A DNA stretch of 64,000 bases from JAJPXI01 sp051867655 (GCA_051867655.1 JBJDYV010000027.1:62001-126000); one strand, 5' to 3'; positions 1 to 8,601 are shown, counted from the first letter of the stretch. Numbers and translations are program-made. Notes: a model not told the origin generated them from the letters alone.

Positions 1-1158
1 GACACCCACCTGATCTACTCCTCCGCCCTGTCCAAAACTGCGGGCAACCAGGTGTACATCAAGCCGGAAAACATGCAGGTGACCGGGGCATACAAGATCC
101 GCGGCGCCTACTATAAGATCAGCACCCTGACCCAGGAGCAGAAGGAGCGCGGGCTGGTGACCGCCTCGGCGGGCAACCACGCTCAGGGCGTGGCCTACGC
201 CGCCCAGCAGGCCGGTGTGAGCGCCACCATTGTCATGCCCACCACCACGCCCCTGGTGAAGGTCAACAACACCAAGGACTACGGCGCCAAGGTCATCCTC
301 CACGGCGAGACCTTTGACGACGCAGCCGAGCTGGCCGCCAAGCTGTCCCAGGAAGAGGGGCTGACCTACGTGCACCCCTTCAACGACCCCGTCCTGGCCA
401 CAGGCCAGGGCACCATCGCCTATGAGATCTTCTCCGACCTGCCCGACGTGGACGTGATCCTGGTGCCCATCGGCGGCGGCGGACTGGCGGCGGGCGTGTC
501 CACCCTGGCCAAGCTGCTCAACCCCAACGTGAAGGTCTACGGCGTGGAACCCACCGGCGCGGCGTCCATGAAGGCCAGCCTGGAGGCCGGCCATGTGGTC
601 ACCCTGGACAAGGTGGTCACCATTGCCGACGGCGTGGCTGTCAAGACCCCCGGCGACCAGGTGTTCCCCTACATTCAGAAGAATCTGGACGGCATCATCA
701 CCATCGACGACGACGAACTGGTGGACGCCTTCCTGGACATGATGGAAAAGCACAAGATGATCGTGGAAAACGCCGGTCTGCTGCCCATCGCCGCCCTGAA
801 CCACCTGGACTGCACGGGCAAGAACGTGGTGCCCGTCCTGTCCGGCGGCAACATGGACGTGATCACCGTCTCCTCCCTGGTCCAGCACGGCCTGCTGAAC
901 CGCGGGCGCATCTTCACCTTCTCGGTGCAGCTGCCCGACCGCCCCGGCGAGCTGCTGAAGGTAGCCTCCATCGTGGCCGGGGAGAGCGGCAACATCATCA
1001 AGCTGGAACACAACCAGTTCATCAACATCAACCGTCAGAGCGGCGTGGAACTGCGGGTGACCTTGGAGGCCTTCGGCCACAGCCACAAGAAGAAGATCCT
1101 GGACGCCCTGATCAATGCGGGCTACGACGCCAAAGAAGTACACACGGTGTCCTTTTAA
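1..1158 (+). CDS. ilvA: threonine ammonia-lyase, 5'-truncated by the window edge
   Basis: PLP-dependent deamination of threonine to 2-oxobutyrate and ammonia, the entry to isoleucine synthesis or to threonine catabolism. The frame is open from base 1, so the start lies outside the window. The PLP lysine sits in GAYKIRGAY (codon 32 of the visible part), the phosphate-binding loop is GGGGLAAG near 475-495, and the last ~75 residues, from RIFTFSVQLPDRPGELL, form one ACT domain. One C-terminal ACT domain of this length fits the ~400-aa TdcB/short IlvA type rather than the long biosynthetic IlvA with two ACT-like repeats. It stands upstream of an unrelated gene. Serine dehydratase activity cannot be excluded, but the fold assignment is firm. 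Confidence 0.93.
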   Translation, partial: DTHLIYSSALSKTAGNQVYIKPENMQVTGAYKIRGAYYKISTLTQEQKERGLVTASAGNHAQGVAYAAQQAGVSATIVMPTTTPLVKVNNTKDYGAKVILHGETFDDAAELAAKLSQEEGLTYVHPFNDPVLATGQGTIAYEIFSDLPDVDVILVPIGGGGLAAGVSTLAKLLNPNVKVYGVEPTGAASMKASLEAGHVVTLDKVVTIADGVAVKTPGDQVFPYIQKNLDGIITIDDDELVDAFLDMMEKHKMIVENAGLLPIAALNHLDCTGKNVVPVLSGGNMDVITVSSLVQHGLLNRGRIFTFSVQLPDRPGELLKVASIVAGESGNIIKLEHNQFININRQSGVELRVTLEAFGHSHKKKILDALINAGYDAKEVHTVSF

Positions 1159-1169
1159 CCTGAACTTGT

Positions 1170-1207
1170 GCCGCCCGGCGGACAGGCGCCCCCATCCGCC
1201 GGACGGC
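1170..1207. repeat. GC-rich inverted repeat after ilvA
   Basis: Two 13-base arms match at 12 of 13 positions around a 12-base loop, 11 bases after the ilvA stop. No T-run follows on either strand, so it is a weak terminator candidate at best. The rest of 1208-1390 is GC-rich and holds no gene I can support. Confidence 0.5.
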
Positions 1208-1405
1208 TATCTGAAGCGGCGCGCTGCCGGAGCCGTGCCCTCCCGGCCGGGCCATGTGGGTCTGGGAGAGCGGCCCGGGGGCAAGATCCGGGCTGCCATC
1301 CGCGTAGTGTATCTTATGCCGCCCAGCTCGCCCCGGTGTCTCAGTTTGCCCTGCCATGAAGGAACCCCTCGTTTCCTCAATAGGCGTACAATATAGGAGG
1401 AAAAT

Positions 1406-2173
1406 ATGCTTATCAACGGAAAAGAAGTACAACTCAAGCCCTATCCCCTCGGTTACCGCGCGACCATCGGCCATCTGACCCCGTCCCACGACGAGGGATA
1501 CGGCCCCTATGAATTCCGGGTCATGTCGCCGGAAGGCGTGGTCACCCTGCCCACCAGCGTGCTGGTGCGCTCCCTGACCCGGGACGACCTGCTGACCGCG
1601 TCCGAGGGCGCCGTCGCCGGAGCCAAAATGCTGGCCACAGCCCGGGTGGATCTGATCAACTACATCGCCACCGCCACCTGCTTCGTCCTCGGCAATGAGG
1701 GAGAAGCCGAGCTGGTCAAGCGCATTGAGGACGCCACCGGCATCCAGGCCACCGCCGGCGGCATCTCCGTGGTCCGGGCCCTGGAGTTCTTCGGCGCGAA
1801 AAAGATCCTGTGCTACACGCCGTACACCGAGGCGGTGGCGGCCATCGAGCGCGAATACTTTGAAAAGGCCGGCTTCGAGATCATCGGTGAGGTCAACCGC
1901 ACTTTCGTCAATCCCGCCGACGTGACCAAGGTAGACCCCTACGAGATCCTGGCCGATATCGTCACTCTGGCCAAGGCCCATCCGGACGCCGAGGCCGTCT
2001 TCTGCGTGGGCGGCTGCTTCCGCACGCTGGAGGTCGTGGACAAGATCGAGCAGATTATCGGCATCCCCGTCATCGGCACCCAGCAGGCCAACATGTGGAA
2101 CGACCTGCGCATGTGCGGCATCGGCGACATCATCACCGGCCTGGGCAAGCTGTTCGAGAAGCCCCGTCTGTAA
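1406..2173 (+). CDS. Asp/Glu racemase-superfamily protein (maleate isomerase / arylmalonate decarboxylase-like)
   Basis: 255 aa with the two-lobed Asp/Glu racemase layout. One candidate nucleophilic cysteine is in TATATCFVLGNEGE in the first half and the second is in VFCVGGCFRTLEVVDKIE in the second half, where maleate isomerases and arylmalonate decarboxylases keep a catalytic Cys followed by a short turn and a helix. The family covers cofactor-free racemases, cis-trans isomerases and decarboxylases acting on small dicarboxylates. An RBS (AGGAGG) sits 7 bases before the ATG. It lies alone between ilvA and rpe, so context gives no substrate. The superfamily is likely; the reaction is open. 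Confidence 0.7.
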   Translation: MLINGKEVQLKPYPLGYRATIGHLTPSHDEGYGPYEFRVMSPEGVVTLPTSVLVRSLTRDDLLTASEGAVAGAKMLATARVDLINYIATATCFVLGNEGEAELVKRIEDATGIQATAGGISVVRALEFFGAKKILCYTPYTEAVAAIEREYFEKAGFEIIGEVNRTFVNPADVTKVDPYEILADIVTLAKAHPDAEAVFCVGGCFRTLEVVDKIEQIIGIPVIGTQQANMWNDLRMCGIGDIITGLGKLFEKPRL

Positions 2174-2221
2174 CCCGTATGTTCCACCGCTCATTCTAAA
2201 AGTTATGACAGGTGATGCACA

Positions 2222-2875
2222 ATGATTAAAATCGCTCCTTCCATTCTCTCCGCCGATTTCTGCAATCTGGACCGGGACATTCAGGCCATCCGCACGGCCG
2301 ATTGGGTCCATGTGGACGTCATGGACGGCATGTTTGTGCCCAACATCTCCATCGGCGTGCCGGTGGTCAAGTCCATCCGCAAGCACACCAATATGTTTCT
2401 GGACGTCCATCTGATGATCGAAAAACCCGTGCGGTACATCGAGGCCTTCGCCCAGGCGGGCGCCGATCTTCTGTGTGTCCATCTGGAGGCCGACCTGCCC
2501 CCCTCCATCCGGGAGGCGCTCCACGCCATGGACCGCTGCAAGGTGAAAAAGGCCGTGGCCCTGCGTCCCATTACCAAGGCGGAGGCCGTGCTGCCCTACC
2601 TGGAGGAGCTGGACATGGTGCTGGTCATGACGGTGGAGCCGGGCTTCGGCGGCCAGGCGTTCATGGAGCGCCAGCTGGATACCATTTCCCAGGTGCGGGA
2701 GCTGATTGAAAAATACAACCCCAACTGCCTGCTGGAGGTGGACGGCGGCATCAACCCCGAGACCGCCAAGAAGGTGGTCGCCGCCGGCGCCACCGTGCTG
2801 GTGGCGGGCTCCGCGGTCTACGGCGCTCCCGACGTGGAGCTGGCCATTGCTGCGCTGAGGGGGGAGGAAGTGTGA
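2222..2875 (+). CDS. rpe: ribulose-phosphate 3-epimerase
   Basis: Interconverts ribulose 5-phosphate and xylulose 5-phosphate in the pentose phosphate pathway. The 217-aa TIM barrel is full length. Visible motifs are IAPSILSADF at the N-terminus, VDVMDGMFVPN and LDVHLMIEKP (metal-binding His/Asp strands), VMTVEPGFGGQAF (the GFGGQ phosphate loop) and VDGGINPETAKKVVAAGA near the C-terminus. It follows the racemase-fold gene by 48 bases and precedes recR by 130 bases. In many Firmicutes rpe sits next to rsgA and thiN; here thiN is 19 kb away on the other strand. Confidence 0.95.
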   Translation: MIKIAPSILSADFCNLDRDIQAIRTADWVHVDVMDGMFVPNISIGVPVVKSIRKHTNMFLDVHLMIEKPVRYIEAFAQAGADLLCVHLEADLPPSIREALHAMDRCKVKKAVALRPITKAEAVLPYLEELDMVLVMTVEPGFGGQAFMERQLDTISQVRELIEKYNPNCLLEVDGGINPETAKKVVAAGATVLVAGSAVYGAPDVELAIAALRGEEV

Positions 2876-2965
2876 GGTCTCACACTTCCATTGCAATCGC
2901 CCACTTGCTCGTCCCGATGGGACAACCGCAAGTGATGGCAATGACCTCCCTGCGCAGGAAGGTCA
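2866..2965. repeat. three consecutive hairpins between rpe and recR
   Basis: A perfect 11-base-arm palindrome (2866-2889) overlaps the rpe stop codon. It is followed by a long nested stem (ATTGC...GCAAT, with inner arms CACTTGC/GCAAGTG) and a third stem (GACCTCC/AGGAAGGTC). None is followed by a T-run. It could be processing or mRNA-stability structure, or a small palindromic repeat. Confidence 0.5.
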
Positions 2966-3005
2966 ACACTTCTATTTGAGCGCTGTCAAGCGCATGGAGG
3001 TCAAT

Positions 3006-3608
3006 ATGCAATACTTCCCCCCCGCCCTGGAAACCCTGGTGGAGCAGTTTGCCAAGCTGCCCGGCATCGGCAAAAAGTCCGCCCAGCGGCTGGCGTTCTT
3101 CGTCCTCTCCCTGCCCGATGAGGACGCCCAGGCCTTTGCCGACTCCATCATCAACGCCCGCAAGGCCATCTCCTGCTGCCCCATCTGCCAGAATTTTGCC
3201 GAGGGCGGCGGCCCCTGTCCCATCTGCGCCAGCCCCAAGCGGGACCGCTCGGTCATCTGCGTGGTGGCCGACCCCAAGGACGTCATCGCCATGGAGCGGG
3301 GCCGGGAGTACAACGGCCTGTACCATGTGCTCCACGGGGTCATCTCCCCCATGAACCACGTGGGCCCAGACGACCTGCGCATCCGCCAGCTGACGGAGCG
3401 GGTGGCCTCCGGGGAGGTCAAAGAGGTCATCATGGCCACCAACCCGGACACCGAGGGCGAAGCCACCGCCATGTACCTGTCCCGCCTGCTGCGCCCCTTC
3501 GGCGTGAAGGTCACCCGGCTGGCCTACGGCATCCCCGTGGGCAGCCACCTGGAATTTGCCGACGACGCCACGCTCATGCGCGCACTGGAAGGCCGGCAGG
3601 AGATGTAA
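3006..3608 (+). CDS. recR: recombination mediator RecR
   Basis: Works with RecF and RecO to load RecA at gapped DNA. The 200-aa product has the N-terminal helix-hairpin-helix (LPGIGKKSAQRLAFF), a four-cysteine zinc finger (CCPICQNF...CPICASP) and a Toprim domain (VICVVADPKDVIAME ... ATNPDTEGEATAMYL). I chose the ATG at 3006 because GGAGGT lies just before it and the product then starts MQYFPPALE, as is usual. An upstream in-frame ATG at 2976 would add ten residues without a ribosome site. recO of the same pathway is at 48684. Confidence 0.95.
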   Translation: MQYFPPALETLVEQFAKLPGIGKKSAQRLAFFVLSLPDEDAQAFADSIINARKAISCCPICQNFAEGGGPCPICASPKRDRSVICVVADPKDVIAMERGREYNGLYHVLHGVISPMNHVGPDDLRIRQLTERVASGEVKEVIMATNPDTEGEATAMYLSRLLRPFGVKVTRLAYGIPVGSHLEFADDATLMRALEGRQEM

Positions 3609-3647
3609 AAACTGTTCCCCATTTCGGATTATTTAAGGAGGCGTCCC

Positions 3648-4550
3648 ATGGAAAACCGTCTGTTTACCAACGAGCGCATTCTGGCCTGGCTGCAGTACTT
3701 CTCCGACAACACGGAGATCGACCTGGAGCGGGTCAAGATGCTGGACATCACCCGTAAGAACAAAAACCTGATCCCCACCATTGAGTCCAACAAGGCGGTG
3801 CTGGTGTTCACCGACGCCAACCACCCGGACATTTTCTATAAGATGTGGGACATCGGCCTGGGCGAGTGCGAGGTGTGGTACAACGAGGGCTCCGAGCCCG
3901 AAGGCCCCATCAAGCACGACAAGCTTAAGGACATGATCAACCGGGGCATCAACGCCTCCGCCGGCATGCTGGTGGTCAACCCCAACGCCCGCACCACCTA
4001 CAAGATCGGCATGGACAACAGCAATTTCTCCCGGGGCTCCATCCACTATGTGGGCAGCGAGATCCGGGCGGTCATCCTGAACAAGCTGCACATCGGCCTG
4101 CAGGACGTGGTGTGCATCGTCAGCGGCGAGTCCATCGCCGTGGAGGCCGGTCTGATCGCCAGCGAGGGCACCATCATCGCCGTGGAGTACAACCGAAATG
4201 ACCGGGAGACCATGGACGGCAACATCCACCGCTTCGGCCTGAACAACATCAACATCATCGACCACGTGGACGACGAGACCATGAAGGGCCAGCCGGTGCC
4301 CTCCCTGGCCTTCCTGGTGGCCTCCGCTAGCCTGGAGCAGGAGATGGAGTGCCTGCTGCGCGTCAACCCCGAAATCGAGTTCGTCATCTACACCCTGGAT
4401 TTCGGCGTGGTGTCCAAGCTGCCCGCCCTGTTTGAGCGGCTGCACATCAAGGACATGGAGGTCGTGCAGATCGCCGTATCCCGCCTGAACCCCAAGAACC
4501 TGTTTCAGGCCGAGCCCGCCCCGTGGATCGTGTCGGGCAAGGCGCGGTAA
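3648..4550 (+). CDS. CbiE/CbiT (CobL)-like methyltransferase-fold protein, orphan
   Basis: 300 aa. The second half (from about residue 130, HYVGSEIRAVILNKLHIGLQDVVCIVSGES) follows the layout of CbiT/CobL precorrin-6Y methyltransferases: the E-RA-L-KL helix, an SAM-loop strand, VAVEYNRNDRETMDGNIHRFGLNNINIID, and a late QIAVSRLN strand. The SAM loop reads IVSGESIAVEAG instead of the usual D-G-G-T-G pattern, so SAM binding is doubtful. The first half resembles a shortened CbiE lobe (IGLGECEVWYNEG). There are no other cobalamin genes nearby. It may be a repurposed tetrapyrrole-methylase relative. RBS AAGGAGG precedes the ATG. Confidence 0.55.
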   Translation: MENRLFTNERILAWLQYFSDNTEIDLERVKMLDITRKNKNLIPTIESNKAVLVFTDANHPDIFYKMWDIGLGECEVWYNEGSEPEGPIKHDKLKDMINRGINASAGMLVVNPNARTTYKIGMDNSNFSRGSIHYVGSEIRAVILNKLHIGLQDVVCIVSGESIAVEAGLIASEGTIIAVEYNRNDRETMDGNIHRFGLNNINIIDHVDDETMKGQPVPSLAFLVASASLEQEMECLLRVNPEIEFVIYTLDFGVVSKLPALFERLHIKDMEVVQIAVSRLNPKNLFQAEPAPWIVSGKAR

Positions 4551-4574
4551 GTTTTTCATCCGAAGATACAACAA

Positions 4575-4606
4575 GGGCGGACGCCGCAGCGTCCGCCCTC
4601 TCTTTT
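4575..4606 (+). terminator. Rho-independent terminator
   Basis: A 10-bp GC stem (GGGCGGACGC/GCGTCCGCCC) with a 4-base loop followed by TCTCTTTT, directly after the CbiT-like gene. Confidence 0.85.
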
Positions 4607-4613
4607 GGTCTTT

Positions 4614-6683
4614 TTACTTTTCCAGGTTCCGAACCGCCGTGACGATCAGGCCGGCGGCCCCCTGAACGCCCAGGGTGTCGGTGTCCACGCACAGGTCGTA
4701 ATTGGACGCCTCGCCCCAGCCCTCGCCGGGGAGCTGGTTGTAATAGGCGCTGCGCTCTTTGTCTACCTTTCTGATCTTCTGCGCGCTCTCCTGCTCGGAC
4801 AGGTTCTCCCGCTGGGCGACCCGCTTTGCGCGCGCCGCCGGGGACGCGGTGACGAAGACCCGGAACAGGCCCTCCTTGCCCTTCAGGATCTGGTCGGCCC
4901 GCCGGCCGACGATGACGCAGGAGCCTTCGGCGGCAACCTTTTCAATGATCTCCCGCTGGGCCCGGGCGGCGGTCATCTCCAGCTCGGAGTTGGGATCATA
5001 GGCAAGCCCAGTATAGTGATAGAGCGCGCCGGGCTTTGCGGTTTTTTCATCCACACTCTCCAGGAACTTCTGGCTTAAGCCGCTGTTCTCCGCGGCCTTT
5101 TCCAGCAGCTCGGAATCGTAATAGGGCACGCCCAGCGTCTCGGCCACCAGTTTGCCCACGCTGCGCCCGCCCGCGCCGTAGGAGCGGCCGATGGTCACAA
5201 CGCCCCGGGCGGAGGGATCAGCGCAGATCTGCTGCGGGGCGGCGGTTCCGCCCGCCTCCACTTCCTTCTGCTTTCTGCGCAGCATCCGGACCGTATACGT
5301 CATGACGCAGATCGCAACGATCGTGGCGACCACGTCGGAGACCGGCATGAAGTAGGGGATACCGTCCAGGCCGAAGAAGATCGGCATGATCAGCGGCATG
5401 CTGACGCCGAACACGACTTCGCGCATCATGGACAGCACGGTGGCCGTGGTCGCCCGCCCGATGGCCTGTTGGAAGATCGCGTGGCCCTTGTTGCAGCAGG
5501 ACAGGATCAGGCAGCACATGAACACGCGCATGAACTTCACGGCGTAGTTCAGATAGGCCTCGTTGACCGCGGGGTCTGCCGCGCTGCCGCCGCCGAACAG
5601 GGAGGTCAGCTGGTACGGGAAGCCCAGGAAGATCACGGTGGCGATGGCGCCGACGATGGCTTCCACGATCAGCAGCCACTTCAGCAGCTGAATGACGCGG
5701 TCATACCGCTTGGCGCCGATGTTGTACCCGGCAATGGGGATAATGCCGGTGGATAGACCGATGGCGACGGACATGACGATCTGGAAGAACTTGATGACGA
5801 TGCCGAACACGGCCACCGGGATGGACTGGAAGCCCTCCTGGCCGAAGACCGGGTCCAGCGCGCCGTACTTGGTCAGGGAGGTCTGCACCACGGCCATGGA
5901 CAGGCAGATGGAGACCTGGGTCAGCAGGCTGCCCATACCGATGCGCATCATCCGGGTCAGGATGCGGCCGCGGAATTTCAGGCTGTCCCGATCCAGCCTG
6001 ATCGCCTTCATGCGGAACAGATAGCCCGCGAACAGCAGGGCGGAGACGATCTGGCCCAGGATGGTGGCGATGGCCGCGCCCTTCATGCCCCACTTGAACA
6101 CGAAGATGAAGACGGGGTCCAGAATGATGTTGATGATGCCGCCGGTCAGCAGGGTCGCCATGGCGAAGCGGGGGCTGCCGTCGGAGCGGATGATGGGGTT
6201 CAGGGCCTGGCTGAAGATGTAGAAGGGGATGCCTAGGGCGATCCAGAACAGGTATTCCTTGCCCATTGCCAGGGCTTTGGGGTTCTCCTCCGTGGCGCCG
6301 AACAGGCCCAGGAGCTGGTTGGGGAACACCAGATAGATGACCATGAGCACGATGCCCAGGGTGATCAGGGTGACCACCGCGGTACCCACCGCCCGTCTTG
6401 CCTTCTCATTTTCCTTCGCGCCCAGGCTGATGCTGGCGAAGGTGGAACAGCCGTCGCCGATCATCATGCCCAGGCCCAGGGCGATGACGGTCAGGGGGAA
6501 CACGTAGGTGCTGGCCGCCACGCCGTCCACGCCCAGATAGCTGGCGTTGGAAATGAAGATCTGATCCACGATGTTGTACAGCGTCGCCACCAGCAGCGCG
6601 ATGACGCAGGGGACGCAGTACTTCACCATCAGCTTTCCCAATCGCTCTTTTTCCAGGAAATCATTTACCTTTGCTTCTGCCAT
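4614..6683 (-). CDS. MATE-family efflux transporter fused to a cytidylate-kinase-like domain
   Basis: 689 aa. Residues ~1-460 are a complete 12-helix MATE transporter (NorM/DinF-type, Na+ or H+ coupled), with motifs such as NIVDQIFISN, SDGSPRFAMATLL and IPIAGYNIGAKRYDRV. After a linker (RRKQKEVEAGG), residues 494-689 form a cytidylate-kinase-like P-loop domain: TIGRSYGAGGRSVGK as the nucleotide loop, SCVIVGRRADQIL, and the RVAQRENLSEQESAQKIRKVDKERSAYYN lid. Stand-alone proteins of that family are common in Firmicutes, but a membrane-exporter fusion is unusual. It is the downstream partner of a paralogous MATE gene (82-base gap), probably one transcript. No frameshift is needed to read through the junction. 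Confidence 0.88.
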   Translation of the reverse strand: MAEAKVNDFLEKERLGKLMVKYCVPCVIALLVATLYNIVDQIFISNASYLGVDGVAASTYVFPLTVIALGLGMMIGDGCSTFASISLGAKENEKARRAVGTAVVTLITLGIVLMVIYLVFPNQLLGLFGATEENPKALAMGKEYLFWIALGIPFYIFSQALNPIIRSDGSPRFAMATLLTGGIINIILDPVFIFVFKWGMKGAAIATILGQIVSALLFAGYLFRMKAIRLDRDSLKFRGRILTRMMRIGMGSLLTQVSICLSMAVVQTSLTKYGALDPVFGQEGFQSIPVAVFGIVIKFFQIVMSVAIGLSTGIIPIAGYNIGAKRYDRVIQLLKWLLIVEAIVGAIATVIFLGFPYQLTSLFGGGSAADPAVNEAYLNYAVKFMRVFMCCLILSCCNKGHAIFQQAIGRATTATVLSMMREVVFGVSMPLIMPIFFGLDGIPYFMPVSDVVATIVAICVMTYTVRMLRRKQKEVEAGGTAAPQQICADPSARGVVTIGRSYGAGGRSVGKLVAETLGVPYYDSELLEKAAENSGLSQKFLESVDEKTAKPGALYHYTGLAYDPNSELEMTAARAQREIIEKVAAEGSCVIVGRRADQILKGKEGLFRVFVTASPAARAKRVAQRENLSEQESAQKIRKVDKERSAYYNQLPGEGWGEASNYDLCVDTDTLGVQGAAGLIVTAVRNLEK

Positions 6684-6765
6684 TTCTTTTCCTCCTTATT
6701 TGGCATAAAGTTTTTTAAAAACGAACGGTGGAGAGAGAGGGCTTTTCCGCTCTCCCCCCCGATTT

Positions 6766-8190
6766 TCAGGGTTGCAGCTTCTGCTCCTCCGCCTCGGCCC
6801 TGTGCAGCATCTTGTTGGTATGCACGACCACCGCGACGGACGCGATCAGGGTCAGGATGTCCGCCAGGGGCATGAAGTACAAAACGCCGTCCAGGCCGAA
6901 GAAGATGGGCAGGATCAGGGGCAGGCCCACGCCGAACAGGACCTCGCGCATCATGGACAGGGCGGTGGACACCTTCGCCTGGCCCAGGGACTGCATGAAG
7001 ATGAAGGTACCCTTGTTCACGCAGGTCAGCACGACCATACAGAGGAAGATACGAATGCACTTGACGGAGAACTCCATGTAATAGACGCTCTCGTTCTGCC
7101 CGCCGAAGATGTTGGTCAGCTGGTGCGGGAACGCCATGAAGATGACGGTGGCGATCGCTCCCACCACCACCTCCGTCTTCAGCAGCAGCTTCATCAGCCC
7201 GCGCACCCGGTCATACCGCTTGGCGCCCAGGTTGTACCCGGCCACCGAGATGCAGCCGGCAGAGATGCCCACGGCGATGGAGACGATGATCTGGAAGAAC
7301 TTCATGACGATGCCCACCACGGCGGTGGGGATGTGGGCGTATTCAGGCTGTCCGAAGATGGGGTCCAGCGCGCCGTACATCTTGACCATGTTCAGCACGG
7401 CGGCAATGGACAGGACGATGGAGAACTGGGACAGGAAGCTGGTCAGGCCGTAGGGGATGATCTTCTTCATGACCCCGGCGCGCAGCCTGAAGCTGTCACG
7501 GTCCAGCTTCACCGCCTTCATTTTGAACAGATACCCCACGAACATCAGGGCGGAGACGATCTGGCCCAGAATGGTGGCCAGGGCGGCGCCCATCATGCCC
7601 CATTTGCACACATAAATAAAGATGGGGTCCAGCACGATGTTGATGGCCGCGCCGATCACCAGGGTGGCCATGGCGAACCGGGGGCTGCCGTCGGAGCGGA
7701 CGATGGGGTTCATGGCCTGGGAGAACATATAGAACGGAACGCCCAGGGCGATCCAGAAGAAATACTCCTTGGACATCCGGAAGGTCTCCTCATTGACCCG
7801 CGCGCCGAACAGGGTCAGGATCGGCTCCTGAAAGATCAGGTAGACCGCCATCAGGAGAACGCCCACGCCCACCAGGCTGACCACGGCGTTGCCCACGCCA
7901 TAGCGGGCCTTGTCCTCCTCCTTCGCGCCCAGACTGATGCTGACGAAGGTACACGCGCCGTCGCCCAGCATCATGGCCAGGGCCAGGGCCACCACTGTCA
8001 GGGGATAGACCACCGAGTTGGCCGCGTTGCCGTAGGAGCCCAGATAATCCGCGTTGGCGATGAAGATCTGGTCCACGATGTTGTACAGGGCCGCCACCAC
8101 CAGGGAGACCACACACGGGATGGAATATCGCCGCATGAGCCTGCCCAGATACTCCTTTTCAAGATCGTCGTTGACATGTGTTTCAGCCAT
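6766..8190 (-). CDS. MATE-family efflux transporter
   Basis: 474 aa, close paralogue of the transporter part of the downstream gene. The shared N-terminus reads DDLEKEYLGRLMRRYSIPCVVS against the partner's DFLEKERLGKLMVKYCVPCVIA, and SDGSPRFAMATLV and ISVAGYNLGAKRYDRV are nearly the same, so the pair arose by tandem duplication. It ends after the twelfth helix (AEAEEQKLQP) and has no kinase domain. It probably exports a cationic or amphipathic compound. A strong RBS (AGGAGG) precedes the ATG. A 190-base leader containing its own terminator hairpin lies upstream, which suggests conditional expression. Confidence 0.9.
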   Translation of the reverse strand: MAETHVNDDLEKEYLGRLMRRYSIPCVVSLVVAALYNIVDQIFIANADYLGSYGNAANSVVYPLTVVALALAMMLGDGACTFVSISLGAKEEDKARYGVGNAVVSLVGVGVLLMAVYLIFQEPILTLFGARVNEETFRMSKEYFFWIALGVPFYMFSQAMNPIVRSDGSPRFAMATLVIGAAINIVLDPIFIYVCKWGMMGAALATILGQIVSALMFVGYLFKMKAVKLDRDSFRLRAGVMKKIIPYGLTSFLSQFSIVLSIAAVLNMVKMYGALDPIFGQPEYAHIPTAVVGIVMKFFQIIVSIAVGISAGCISVAGYNLGAKRYDRVRGLMKLLLKTEVVVGAIATVIFMAFPHQLTNIFGGQNESVYYMEFSVKCIRIFLCMVVLTCVNKGTFIFMQSLGQAKVSTALSMMREVLFGVGLPLILPIFFGLDGVLYFMPLADILTLIASVAVVVHTNKMLHRAEAEEQKLQP

Positions 8191-8264
8191 TTTTTACCTC
8201 CTGTTTTGGCCGCCGCCCGACTGCCGGGCAGGAATACGATGGATGTGATCTGCATCCGGGCAGC

Positions 8265-8337
8265 AAAAAAGCGCATACCTTTCGTATGCGCTCAAAGCTG
8301 ATACAAAGGATACAGAATGGGAGCCTCATTCTGTATC
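8265..8337 (-). promoter_or_regulatory. leader with internal terminator upstream of the MATE pair
   Basis: On the minus strand the leader first forms an 11-bp stem (GATACAGAATG/CATTCTGTATC, 8309-8337). It then forms a 9-bp stem (AGCGCATAC/GTATGCGCT, 8270-8292) followed directly by TTTTTT (8265-8270), about 75 bases before the MATE start codon. The segment TTTGTATC between the stems could pair with the first stem's GATAC and compete. This is the layout of a transcription attenuator; I do not recognise a known riboswitch class. Confidence 0.5.
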
Positions 8338-8385
8338 GTTTCAGACCGCGGATTGCAGATCTTATATCGTATCCGAATGAATTAA

Positions 8386-8391
8386 ATTATA
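8386..8391 (-). promoter_or_regulatory. -10 element of the MATE-pair promoter
   Basis: The minus strand reads TATAAT here in an AT-rich stretch; a -35 element is not clear. The start of transcription would lie near 8379, giving a ~190-base leader. Confidence 0.45.
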
Positions 8392-8572
8392 ACTGTTCTT
8401 ATTTTAAATGGATATTTTTGAAAATGCAAGGGGTAATTTCCCCGAAAAAGTTCGCATTTTTCTTCGGCGCAATCCACGATACCCGGCCGCGCCGGACGAC
8501 CGGGAGGAAGCCGAAGAAGAGCAGGGGCACATTCCATATGCGCCTGTTTCCACCTTTTGTGTAATTTGATGG

Positions 8573-8601
8573 TTGACATTTGTCCATACCGGAAGTATAA
8601 T
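8573..8601 (+). promoter_or_regulatory. consensus sigma-A promoter of the T-box operon
   Basis: TTGACA, 17 bases, TATAAT: a perfect match at both elements. It is placed about 20 bases before the first conserved T-box bases. Confidence 0.9.

Noticed and set aside
1208..1400. 6S or SRP-like RNA in the GC-rich gap after ilvA
   Set aside because: I could not find the conserved core bases of either RNA; left as gene-free.
1112..2941. 609-codon minus-strand frame across the racemase-fold gene and rpe
   Set aside because: Spans two well-supported plus-strand genes and their gap; His/Gly/Asp-rich composition.
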